DNA from: Kryptolebias marmoratus
Lineage: Eukaryota; Chordata; Actinopteri; Cyprinodontiformes; Rivulidae
Length of the DNA stretch: 64,000 nucleotides
Direction of reading: 5' to 3'
NCBI RefSeq assembly: GCF_001649575.2
Contig: NC_051430.1
Span: forward strand, 18,097,927-18,161,926
The notes under the pieces are model-generated. The model was not told the DNA's origin and ran no database searches. It saw only the letters and a program-made list of their open reading frames with translations. The position numbers and the translations under genes are program-made. Positions 19,773 through 41,925 of the stretch are shown here, piece by piece. The stretch's first letter is position 1, and each line of letters starts with the position of its first letter.

Positions 19773-22700
19773 ATGAGCAGTCCACCGAGTCCTTCTCCAA
19801 GCCGATGGTTCAAAGCGCTGCGCAGGTAAAAACAACTCATTTGAACCGTTTTTTGGAGAAAATTAGATGATCTGAACTAAAGTAGCCTGTATGCAATGTG
19901 TATATTTATTGTAAATAAATAGGTGGACAACATCTGCTTTGTCTCTCAGAGTGGATGAGTTGAACATTATGACTGCAGCATTGTTAGTTTTGTGAGCATC
20001 ACCTGAGTTATTAGGATTTGGGGGGATTTTTATTGAGTAGGTGTCCAGGTTTAACTTCCCATTACTTTAATTATAGATGTCAAACACCGGAGATTTTAAA
20101 ACTAGAGGAAACATGAGTACAAAATAAAGGTGTGCTATGTGTGTCAGAGGAATGGTTGCTTAACGTGCAAAAGGTCAAGGATTAAAAATGTGTTCAGTGA
20201 ATGTAGTGTAGTGTTGATCACTGTCAGTTCCAGGACCAGGCTGGGGGAGCCCTGTTTTAAAACCTGTCCTGTGGAGTGTGTGGATCTGCTGAGGAGGGCC
20301 CGAATTGCCTTTCAGGCTGGACGGACCTTGACGGAGGGCTTCAGGCTGGCCCAGCTGGAGGCCGTGGTGAGGATGCTGGAGGAACACGAGTGTGACTTTG
20401 TTGACGCTCTTGGAAGAGATCTTCATAAGGTGAGGACTGGTTCTGGCTCTGACAGTAATTATTTCTCATCCTTCTGACTACAAAAACTGACAATTTCTCG
20501 GCCTATTTGCCTGCCTTCTCTGTTTTTCTGTCAGCCACGATTTGAAACAGTTGTGTTTGAACTGATCACGGTCAAGAATGAGGCTCTTCACGCCATCAGT
20601 AACCTTAAGAAGTGGATGCAGCCACAGTCTGTGGAAAAGAACCTGGTGAGATCGCGGTTTGTTGCCTTATCTTACAAAAAGTGTTTGTCATAAAAACATG
20701 GTTGGGATTATTCAAGGCTTACACAACCTTTTTTTTTGGTAAAAAAAACCAGTCTGGCTGCTACAAAGAAATGTTTTATGTCTAGCCTACTAAAGCAGAT
20801 TACCTTCAAATTGCCTTGACCTTTTAAGAATTCAGTGGGATGATGTCCGTTTCCTGAACCTGCAGACTTGTGGGAGTTTGGCTTGACCTGTAACCTAAAT
20901 TTGAACTTGTCTTGCGCAGTCCACCACCTTGGATGAGTGTCTGGTGATCAGTGAGCCTCTGGGCGTGGTGTTCATCATGGGGAACTGGTGCAGTCCTGTC
21001 CAAATGTGTCTGGTGCCACTGGTTGGGGCCATCGCAGCAGGTGATCAGTTGAGTTTTTAACCAAACACAAACGGGTTTGAAGCGTCTCTCCACCGCTGAT
21101 GTTTTGTTGTTGTTCCTGTAGGAAACTGTGCACTCATCAGTCCCTCAGAGTACACTGTGCACACAGCAGAGCTTCTCTATCGTCTCGTTCCCTTCTACTT
21201 GGACAATGTGAGTCAGAAAGCAGAGAACTACTCCAAATGTCTTAACAACTTACAAAACGTGTTGACATCTCAAACGGAGATGGGTTGGTTGTGTAGCTTT
21301 CTGGACAGCAGAGGAAAAAGTGTTTACGGTCTAAGGTTGAAGTACTTCACAAACTAAAATCCCTCTGAAGGAGAACTGGAAAAAAAGTAAGTTTATCATA
21401 AATGGTAATGCTGAAATGTTAAGCATGTTACTGTTCTGGAACTTGTTTGAACTTTCTGAATTTGAGACGTCAGGTAAATCTGAGGTGTAAGCAGTTGATT
21501 ATTAGAAGAAAACCATAAAGTTTAGAGGGGAGAGTTCCTTGTATAAAAACTGTTTGTAAACTTTTAAAAGTCTAAAACATGACGCAGACTTCATCATGCT
21601 TCTTGTGACACAGCAAAATTTTAAAAAAGACCACTTCACTTTTCAACAACACTGTTTTTAAAATATGGTATTCGTTTAAGATTTCTTTTAGACTTAAGCT
21701 GTCAGACTTAAACAGAAGTAAATTTCACTCAGAAATATAGAAGAGAGGAGGTATGTGTGTGTATTGATGTACTGCAGTCAAAACAAAACTATTCACTAAC
21801 TGTGGCATCAAGCAGAATCATTTTAAAATTCTGTATAAAGAGAGCCATCTTGTGGTGAGACCTTTTTTCTTCCCAAGGTGCTCCTGAAAATTGTAATCTG
21901 TTTGGTTTATTTGATTATTAGCTTGTTAGCTACAGTCTGCATAAAGTAAAAATGAAATGCCTGATAGAAAAATTCTTGTTTTCCTTAAGGAGTGCTTCCA
22001 TGTGATTCAAGCAGGCGTCAATGACTTGCCTGAGATTGTGGAGCTCAAATTCGACCATGTTTTCTTTACAGGTAAACGTTTAATCATCTTCAAACACTTC
22101 TTGACTATCAAATTCATTAAACGTGGCTGTCCCTCCCCAGGAAACCGAGAGGAGGGAAGCAGGATTGCTGTGGCTGCAGCTCAAACCCTAACCCCTGTAA
22201 CCCTGATTCTGGGAGGAAAGAATCCGTGTTATGTGGACCAGCACTGTGACATCGCCACCACCGTGCAGCGCATTACTTGGGCACGGTTCCACAATGCAGG
22301 TCAGAGCTTGACGGCTCCCAGCTACATTTTATGCCACACAGATGTAAAAGCACGGCTGGTGCAGGCCCTGAAGTGCTGCCTGATGCAGTTCTATGGTCCC
22401 GATCCCCGAGAGTCCCGCAGCTTTGGCCGCATAATCAATCTAAATATCTTCCACCGTACAAAAGACATGCTGTGGAGATCTGGCAAGGTGGTGGTTGGTG
22501 GGAAGGTGACTGAGGCAGAGAAGTATATTGGTAAGAACATTTATTACAGACTTTGCACAAAATAACACTTAGAGATTCATTGTGTGTGCTTAGGTCATCT
22601 TATTATTTTCTATTTGAAGCCCCAACAGTTTTGACAGAAGTGGCAGAATCAGATCCCATCATGCAGCAGGACATTTTTGGTCCAGTTCTTCCAATTCTGA

Positions 22701-22981
22701 CAGTAAATGATGTGGAGGAAGCGATTGCCTTTATTAATAAGCAAGAGAAACCCCTCTGTGTGTACGCATATTCCACCAACACTAAGGTACATGATTAAAA
22801 TTAGTGTCTTCATTAGTTTCTCAGCAGGCCAGTGCATATTGTGATCATGTGTTCGTGTCAGCGCAGGTCATTTCGAGGCTGATGAGCGAGACTTCAAGTG
22901 GAAGCTTTTGTTCTAATGATTGCATCTTGCAGAGCCTGATGGTGGCTTTGCCTTTCAGTGGAGTGGGTAAGTCTGCCACAT

Positions 22982-23043
<62 letters not shown>

Positions 23044-23299
23044 TGCACATTTAACGCAGGGTTAACGTTGTCTGTAGCTGACGTTTTTATTTCTTCCAGG
23101 TGCCTGTGGAATGGGGTCGCTCCATGGCCGCTACAGCTTTGACACCTTCTCTCACAGAAAAGCATGCTTGCTTCGAGGCACACGGTTCGAGTGTGTCACC
23201 TATCTGCGTTACCCGCCTTACGAAGACCGCAATCTGTCTCTAATGACCTGGGCCTGTACCCTGTCCCAGAAGAGTCAGGGCTGGTGTCAGATCATGTGA
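19773..23299 (+). CDS. ALDH3-family protein lacking the catalytic triad (pseudoenzyme) with C-terminal CaaX box
   Basis: Fold and intron positions are those of ALDH3B-type aldehyde dehydrogenases. Exons: 19773-19825 (ATG exon, tentative), 20240-20429 (or from 20234), 20535-20645, 20920-21040, 21122-21207, 21990-22071, 22141-22530, 22620-22786, 22867-22966, 23100-23299. They sum to 1500 bases, i.e. 499 aa, with phase kept at every junction. Conserved landmarks include VPLVGAIAAGNC, FDHVFFTG, LGGKNPCYVD, DIFGPVLPI and GRYSFDTFSHRKACLLR. Key residues differ: the Asn of the PWNYP motif is Cys (about residue 142), the catalytic Glu of LELGGK is Ile (237), and the catalytic Cys of GQTC is Leu (271). 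The NAD-binding Lys of KPSE is Ser (165), and the EIFGP Glu is Asp (362). The last four residues are CQIM, a CaaX box; ALDH3B1 is also lipid-anchored through its C-terminus. There are no stops or frameshifts, so an inactive but maintained protein is likelier than a pseudogene. The first exon is the least certain part; an acceptor-like tract at 19741-19752 suggests a further upstream exon. Confidence 0.85.
22983..23037. repeat. (CA)n(TA)n compound microsatellite
   Basis: About nine CA units followed by about eighteen TA units, in the last intron of the ALDH3-like gene, 63 bases before the final exon. Confidence 0.95.
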
Positions 23300-23556
23300 C
23301 GGTGTGGGAGGAGGATGATAGGACCATGTTGCAATGAAACCCGCTGTGCCAACGCCCACAGAAAGTTATAAACATGTCTAACACACTGTTGGTGAATTAA
23401 CACGTAAGGGCCAAATTCACTGGGGTGGGGCTACATCCAACAAGGAACATATTTAAAAAAAAAAAATCTTCAGGATCAGTGTGAGATTACAATGAAAGAA
23501 TCAATGATTTACTCATTATTGTTTGTCTATATAGAAAAATGTTTACAATTTTTATT

Positions 23557-23562
23557 AATAAA
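23557..23562 (+). terminator. Polyadenylation signal of the ALDH3-like gene
   Basis: AATAAA about 260 bases after the stop codon. The stretch 23300-23731 between the two converging genes contains only the two 3' UTRs. Confidence 0.6.
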
Positions 23563-23593
23563 TATTTTGAATGTACATGTATCATCTAATTGA

Positions 23594-23599
23594 TTTATT
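23594..23599 (-). terminator. mmab: mmab polyadenylation signal
   Basis: TTTATT on the + strand (AATAAA on the - strand), about 135 bases past the mmab stop codon and 32 bases from the opposing signal of the ALDH3-like gene. Confidence 0.6.
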
Positions 23600-23731
23600 C
23601 TGACTTGATATCCCATGCCAAGAATAATACTTCGGAATAAGAAAACACTTTTTGTTCTGCGTTTACTTCGTAACTGAACTATCTGCACCCACCATCCCAA
23701 ACACAAACTGAGATTCTGATGTTAGGTGAGG

Positions 23732-34961
<11,230 letters not shown>

Positions 34962-35300
34962 AGCGCACATCTGGCTAAACAGGATAAAGGACACACCTTA
35001 TGGCTTTCTGTTGTTGGAACTTCAAGACCCATAATGAAGTAATTTTGTGAGCTGAGACAATCAGAACATATTTCACTCTGAGTGGAGCTGAACCAGACTT
35101 TTTAAATGTTAACAGATTTTCTTGATTGATTTTTATTTTATTTTACTAACAATAATCAACTGGATCTTGGTTTTGTGAACAAACTCATTGACTTACACGA
35201 TACTCGTGCTTTAAGAGCTGTGGCCACTAGATGGCAGCAGAGTTAAACAAATATTGTTAAATAAATCTTTATTGACATTTCGGCGCTCTAATAAACTTAA
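34962..35300 (+). terminator. mvk: mvk 3' UTR with polyadenylation signals
   Basis: AATAAA occurs at 35260-35265 and 35290-35295, about 300-330 bases after the stop codon; no other feature is seen. Confidence 0.6.
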
Positions 35301-36894
35301 TGCTTTGTCAGAATTCCATTAAAATTTTCTGCAAATGTTTAAAAGCAGCACGACTTGATGAATTAGACTGCGGGAGATAATTTCAAACATTTTCAACATG
35401 GAATAATGTTGGATATCTGCAGTAATGAATGTAATTATGTTGAGATATTTTTCTTTTTTTTTTAAAAAAAACTCGGTAAGCACAAAAAATTGAAATAAAA
35501 CAATTTGCTCAAATTGTACTTATCATAAATGGCACTTCAAACTGGAGTCAGGTATCCAACTAAATACTGAAATATAAAAAATGATGTAAATATTTCCATG
35601 ACTGGGCTTTTTTTCCCCCTCATATAAATACTAACTGGTTGTGTTGTTCTGCTAATAGAGGGTGGAGAAAGGGGGACAGCAGGAGAGCGAGGCCTCTCTG
35701 GAGGTTCTGGATTATAATGTGAATAAACAAAACCAGCATCGTTCTGAGTTACACATTCTTGCTAACGCACACACGGATTCACAACAGCTTTCCCCAAATT
35801 CTCCTTCATAATTGCTCATCCTCCTAAGCGTCACATAATATGCTGTAAATACCACAGAAGCAGGAGACCGGTCTGCTTCGAGGATCTCTGATTTGTGGTA
35901 AAGGTCATTGTGGGATTCAGCTCAGTTTGAATATCCATTTCAATTTCTATTTTTTAAATGTCACGAAGATTGAGTAGTCTAAATCTGGCAGTGGATGTGA
36001 ATAAACGGCATTTGTCACCCCCCCTCCCCTCTTCAGCCGGGTGCCCCCTCTGTCCTGTTGAATTGTGTCATCTTTATGTCAGGGCAGCCCCCCTGTCAGC
36101 GTGCTGCACAGTTGCCCCTAACCCCTGCTGGAATTTAATTACCACTGCGCTTTTCAATTGAAATGGCATTGAGGAGAGTAAAAAGGGGGCGGGAAGGCGG
36201 AGGGGACAAGAGAGAGACAACGGAGCCAATTTTATTTGAACCCCCCTCTTTTTATTTTCAGTCTCATTTTCTTTCAGCCCCTTTTTTTTTTTCTTTTTAC
36301 CCCTGCAAGGCACAGATGGTATTTTTTTTATATCAATGTCAATGCCTGCTTCTTTCTGCTCTGATGAATAGAATCTAAGGAGGGCCTGAGATTATTTCAG
36401 ATTACTCATGGAGGGAGGAAAAAAGGGGTCAAGGATATAAGGAGGATGTCAGAATTAGAGAGGTACAGTTGCGCTGCCCCCTCGGTGAGGAGGGGCATGT
36501 ACAAATCATTTAACATTTCGGGTGTTTTAGGGAGTTTTGTCTGGATGAATCAATGCGAGTGAAGCGAGGATGAATAATTCATTTTGTCCAAGCAGGAGGA
36601 ATGAAATGCTAAATGTGAATTTGCTGAGTGGTCTTGCACACTGTGGCACATTCCCTCTGGTCCCCTGTCAACTGGTGAAATGCTTGTCAGGAACCATTAA
36701 GATTGAATACAGAATTAGATCTGGCTGACAAGATATCATGATGCTGATGTCCAGTGGTTTTGCTAATGGGGATTCGGTATGTTAATATCTACAGTGGGCA
36801 CTTGCATTCACATCTATAGGCTTCTGGATCACTATTTGTCATTTGTTTTTGTTTTTTTGTGAAAAGTGCATGTTTTGTCTGTTTTCTGTGTCAG
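35301..36894. other. Noncoding, regulatory-looking stretch after mvk
   Basis: No gene recognised. Between about 35640 and 36760 the sequence is more complex and less AT-rich than the flanks. It carries homeodomain-like sites (TTTAATTACC near 36134, GATGAATAATTCATTTT near 36569) and long pyrimidine and purine runs. It looks like vertebrate conserved noncoding DNA, but conservation cannot be judged from one sequence. Confidence 0.35.
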
Positions 36895-37023
36895 AAACAG
36901 CTACAGAGCGGAAGGTTTGTACAGCGGTCTGTAACGACACAATGGCTGAGGCAACATCAGCATCATGAGCTCCTCTCTGTCATGATGAGCTGTACGATCC
37001 TCCTGGGGCTGTTTGCCCTTTCG
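36895..37023 (+). CDS. Candidate first coding exon with signal-peptide-like start
   Basis: An acceptor (ttctgtgtcag) ends at 36894 and a strong donor (gtaagtg) starts at 37024, bounding a 129-base exon. From the tandem ATGs at 36982 the frame reads MMSCTILLGLFALS to the donor in phase 0. That is the length and hydrophobic character of a signal peptide core. Two short upstream ORFs precede it in the same exon (from about 36942 and 36966). I do not recognise the gene and no downstream exon was found in the window, so this may be a first coding exon whose partners lie to the right, an exon of a noncoding RNA, or chance. Confidence 0.3.
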
Positions 37024-39480
37024 GTAAGTGGGGGTTGGAGGCCAGTGGCAGGGGTCTGATTAAGACAGCAGGGTCAAAGAACTCGGAGGATTTAGTTCTA
37101 CATTTTTTTAACATTTGCTTCAGTTCTGAGCTCCTTACTGCAATGCAAAGTTTTTTTTTTTTTGTTTAATTTTGCGTAGCTGAGGGGTAAATCCAACATA
37201 TTCCAGCTGTCACCAGGCAAGAGGCAGGGTACAGCCTGAACACGACAAAACCAACGCAAACAACCTGACATGCTCATATATTCAAGTTAGAAACTGCAAT
37301 CAAACTAACATTTATGTTGTTGCTTTTTTATCGCTGTATGGTAGCAGTGCCAATCCCTGTCCTTGTGTTTTTATAAAAACAAATGCATTCTTCCAAAAGT
37401 TGCAGAATAAATAATTAAACACAGCCGCACTCAGGGTCTTTGCTAATAGAGCCTTGATTTGTCTGGTATTTAGGTTGCTTATGTTGACAAATTATTAATG
37501 CATATAGCCAATGCTACCAAGCCGGTTCTGACTTTACTGAGGTTGAAAGAACAATTATGATAGATTTCAGAAGTAGTTAGAAGCTGATGTTTAGCAAGAT
37601 TTATGCTGTTTATGTAGTTCATTTTTCAGGGAGAGTTACTGTAATTTCGTTTTATAGGGAAAATGGAATGACAAAGTATCTTTTCTATTTATCGTTTACA
37701 CTTGAGCTTCTAATACTTTTGACTTGTTAGACTGTAAATCTGAACGGTTCTTACTAGTTGATCTCTGCAGGTTTTAAAGTACTTATTTTGTGTTTTATTG
37801 GAACGACCTTGACAGGCCTCAGGAGGTTTAATGAGCTTGCATTATGAATTTTGTCAACTGCACATTTTTGTTCATTTATCAAGCATGACGTGTATGTGCA
37901 GATTCCAAATGATGCTAAAGAAAATAACCAGCCACGGTTTATTCACCCTGCTGTTTTCTGCCAAACCACACGGAAGCACGCAACTCCATAACGCCAAACA
38001 TTAGGAACAGTTGTCACGTTGTGCGGTTGTTGTAGAGAAACACCCAAATGCTGGAGGGGGATCTCTGTAAACCACAAAATCCAGAAGCACCCTAACAAGA
38101 ACAGCAGACTGCATGAAAGTTCACATGAGCTGATGGGGAAAAACAGGAAGTTTATATACTGGGAGGGGTGATTACTGAATGACAACAGGTGTGTAAGGAA
38201 CTGGCTCTGGAGGCCATAACAAGAACAGATCCTGGAAGAACATGACTCAGCAGAATAACCACTAATCAACAGAAAACTAAACGGTGATTCAAAACCCAGA
38301 ACAAGAAAATCAGGAACTCAAACTGTGACTGTTTCTTTTGTTTGCTTTCGAGACTAAATTTATTCTCTACTCTCCTCTTGCAAAGGTTATTAGTTTTTCA
38401 GAGTACTTATGCTCATGGTCTTCACACCAAACCGATGTATGCCAAACGGGCTGCTTTTAAAGGATTTGACTAACGGGAGGAAGTTTGTCTCATCAAATAC
38501 AGGCTGTGTCTGCTGACATCAACCAGATCTGGTGACGCCGCTGAACTGAGCCGACACCACAGCTGATGTCACCCACTGCACCAACAAATCCTATCTCTAT
38601 ACTGAAGACTTTTGTAGCATTCATTAATTTAAACCTTTAATTTCCACAGAGTGAACAAACTAGGTGGAGATTGTTTGAAACATTTTACGTAATATTCTTT
38701 TTTCCAGAGTTTGAAATAGATGTTGTAAATCTTTCATTTGTTGCGAAATGCCCCTGAAAAGTTGTTGAAAGTCTGAAGTTTTACTGATCAGACTTTATAA
38801 GTAGGCGCTGCTCTGTACAACTTGTATAAGTCAAATATAGATTCAGACATACCCAACCCCCCCGACTCCTGTTTTAACACTTCTTAACGTAGCCAAAACA
38901 TTTGGAGTAAGGTTTCCACCTGGAGAATCTGTTTGGTCTAGAACTGCTTCCCTGTCATCTGTATGAAACAGCTCCGCCGTGCACGGTGAGCTGTAAATAT
39001 CTGGAACACATGACACGCAGCAGTCCAGCGTCCCAGTGTCCATTATGGAATTGTGTCATGTCTGAGTATTGATCCAGTAATTGATCCTGTGAAGTTGAGG
39101 GCACGTGCAACATACTCCGCCTTCCCAGAGCACCAGGAGTGCTCTTTTTTTTTTTTTTTTTAATTGCAGGCTGAAGCGCTGGTTTTTCATGTTGCCTTTG
39201 AAAAGCCTCATTGATTTTTATACCACCCTTCATCCTCGCTGTGCTCCGTTTTAAGAGCAAATCCCTTGTGTCAGAGTTGCCCCGATTGTAAAAGTATGAG
39301 ATCTGTCAGTGCTTTTCACAGGGCTTCCAGGTGCTATTCAGACACGTTAACACTCGTGTTTAAAAAGTCAGCCTTTTGGATTTTTTATGTCTAAACAGAA
39401 GATGAAGGGGGGAAAAAAGGCTGTGTTACATTCTGCCAGTCCCAGTCTTATATGATGACTGCTGAATTTATGATTACTTT
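37024..39480. other. Noncoding stretch
   Basis: AT-rich with short chance reading frames only. A T18 homopolymer lies near 39145-39162. No repeat family or gene was recognised. Confidence 0.5.
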
Positions 39481-39524
39481 TCAGGCTCCTTAGATTTGAC
39501 TTTCAAGAAATGCTAAATAAGTTT

Positions 39525-39559
39525 AATAGTGTGAATGCTGATTCAGCTTTCACACTATT
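39525..39559. repeat. 35-base near-perfect hairpin
   Basis: Arms AATAGTGTGAA and TTCACACTATT pair completely. After one T:T mismatch, GCTGA and TCAGC pair around a single central T, giving 16 base pairs in all. The 27-base core matches the terminal hairpin at 28787-28813 and marks one end of the copy 3 repeat. Confidence 0.75.
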
Positions 39560-40150
39560 AGTTTCCTGTTTCATTTCTTCTCTTATGTTTTTGGCAATCA
39601 AACTCCTCCTGCATACTTTGGGCTGTTTTAACCATTCATACATCAAATCATTTTCTTGGTTGGGAACAGTGTGCTGGGATTTTTAGTATTTGTAACGTTT
39701 ATACTTGTTGAATTATTTATTTTATTTGCAAAGATTTTTCCCACTGAAATACGTTGGGATTTCCTCAATTCCTTCAAAAACATTGTTCTTTAAAAATCTC
39801 TTTCAACATACTTGCTCTGCTTTTTTTCTTATTCTTCTTTTAGTTTTTAGCTGCTGTTTTGCAAATTTTAGCTTATGTCTGCATTTTTGCTTATTTTATC
39901 TTTTAGCTACCTATTTTGCAATTTTTTTTTATCCAGGGTTTTGTTTATTTCTGTTATAGTTTTGCTTATTTTAGCTTGTATGTACAATTTTGCTTGTTTT
40001 ACCTCTTTAACTACCATTTTGCTTGTTTTATCTTTTAGCTAGGGTTTTGCTCATTTTAGTTCTGCTCTGCTTGTTTTAATTAACAATTCGGTCTCTTCCA
40101 CAAAGTCATTCAGCAGTCGGCATTCACTCTGCTTTTTTGCAAAAATAAAA
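39560..40150 (-). repeat. AGCTAAAA-type interspersed repeat, copy 3 (reverse orientation) with internal tandem array
   Basis: From about 39838 to 40080 degenerate units of roughly 28 bases recur, built on TTTTGCTTATTTTA and CTTTTAGCTACC. Read on the other strand these are the AGCTAAAAG / AGCAAAA units of the 28.5 kb copy. The terminal hairpin at 39525-39559 is at the expected end. Confidence 0.55.
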
Positions 40151-41644
40151 AAATTCTGTAGTCTTATTTTGTCATGTACACAGTTTATGTCTTAATAATA
40201 AATGAAATGAAGTCACATAATATGAATCCAATAATCCAAACAGGATTTGTTTTTCAGCAAGGCTTTAAGCTAAAGCTTAGAAAGTGACGCAGAAATATAT
40301 TCAGTATATATGGGTCTATAATATAAAACAAAAACATCCTGAATGAAATTTGATTTGCATTAATTTGAGAAGCAGCTTATCTAACATTCATACTATAAAC
40401 TTGCTTTGAATTCTAAAATAGGTTCTCATCATTTCTCTTGGACCGCAGCCAGTTTATTGGATTTGTTGTTGTTTTTTTTTCCCTTCTCTGCAGCTCAGAG
40501 GAGGGTGATCTGAAAATGTTATCATGTGACGCCATGTGATTGATGGACCATTAAAACGTCAGCCAGATGTACTTAAAACTGCAGCTTTTAGGTTGATAAA
40601 TCATGGCACAAATGGATACATAAAGCTGTTAGAAACAAATATTCCCATCTCGAGCTATCTGCAGCCAGATAGTAATGGATGTTCAATCTGATGGTCTGTC
40701 TCTCTGTATGTTTCTTTTTCATATCCCCCCCCCCCACCGGTGTACAGTAAGTCGGGGCCACTGCAGTCATATAATTGCAATAAAACAGGTAGGAGTGTTC
40801 ATATTTCATCTGCTGCATTTGGTGATAACATCTAATAATCTGAAAGCGTGGCAAAATTGGTATCTCGTTGCTCATGCATTATGAATGAGTCACTGATTGC
40901 TTTTTTGCATAGATTAGCAATCATTTCACAGAAATCTCTCTTATAAAATTGGACCAGGGTGGTTGTAGCTGTTTTTCCGAGGAGCTGAGTCGCCAAATCA
41001 CGCTGCTTTTTAACATAAGACAGATCAGGTGATACCACTTTTCCCTCTTGTCCCTCAGCTCCTTCTCTGCTCTCTGATTTATTTCTTTATGCACATCAAC
41101 ATGGGGAGGACAAGTGTAATTTTCTGCCCACTTTGCAGCTGATTGCTCACTTAGTGAACATATTCAGTATCTGCAGTGTTATTGTGTTTGGAGCCAAGTA
41201 GTTCTGAACAGCTGAGATTCTTTGCCATCAAAGTGCACATTTGTCAACTTTGCAAGTGCAAATCTTCAAAGGCTACAGAGATTTGTGTAAGGCACGTGCG
41301 GATTGCAGTTACCTCTGCCTTTCCTGACTTGGAGCCACAGGTTGGCAGAACACATAAGGGGCTTGTATGGTCTGCTGGATAGGAAAATTGTCTGGCGACC
41401 GGATCCCTGCGTGAAGTCCCGGGTGAGGTTTACATACTTCCTCTGCTTCCTGACAGACAAATAACCTCTCTCACATTCGCAATGATCCACATCATCCAGT
41501 GAAGTGTCAAGTCACATGTACTTGACAAAATATTCAAAGAGGGTTTAATAAACAATGTGGCGGTGCTCTCAGCTTCAGCTAGTACTCGTGCTCAAAACTG
41601 ACGCGTTTAGAAGCTTTAATAGCAAATCTAATGAAACCAGCATT
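40151..41644. other. Noncoding stretch
   Basis: No gene recognised. The interval 40440-40720 has a PBX/HOX-like TGATTGATGG at 40537-40546 and looks regulatory. The rest is AT-rich. Confidence 0.4.
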
Positions 41645-41925
41645 CTCTAACGGAAAGGGTCGCTCGTTTTGCATACCAACATTTCAAAGTGTTCCCTTGA
41701 GTGCATGTGGAAGGTGACTCTCAGCTACTACCACACCAATTTTAACTCAATATCTGTAGAACTGACCAAGTTATAGCCATTGTTTTTATTTGCCAACGCT
41801 GATTAGGTATGGTGGCCGTCATAGATCTGATTGACTCCCGAAGTTTACATGTACATTCAGCAAGTACTTTCTGAGTTTCATTAAAATCCACCGAGTCATT
41901 TGAAACAAACACAGGCATTTGCATG
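41645..41925 (-). repeat. Dispersed repeat family X, copy A
   Basis: Contains CTCAGCTACTACCACACCAA at 41720-41739, identical to copy D at 57669-57688, and ends in the reverse complement of TTTGCCTGTG. About 280 bases, partial. Confidence 0.7.

Noticed and set aside
20130..20239. Met at 20130 as the start of the ALDH3-like protein
   Set aside because: The stretch before 20234 is unlike any ALDH N-terminus, and phase-compatible splice acceptors at 20233 and 20239 join it better to the ATG exon at 19773. Not fully excluded.
19773..23299. Calling the ALDH3-like locus a pseudogene
   Set aside because: Every exon is open and in phase, splice sites are intact and a CaaX end is kept; only active-site residues are changed.
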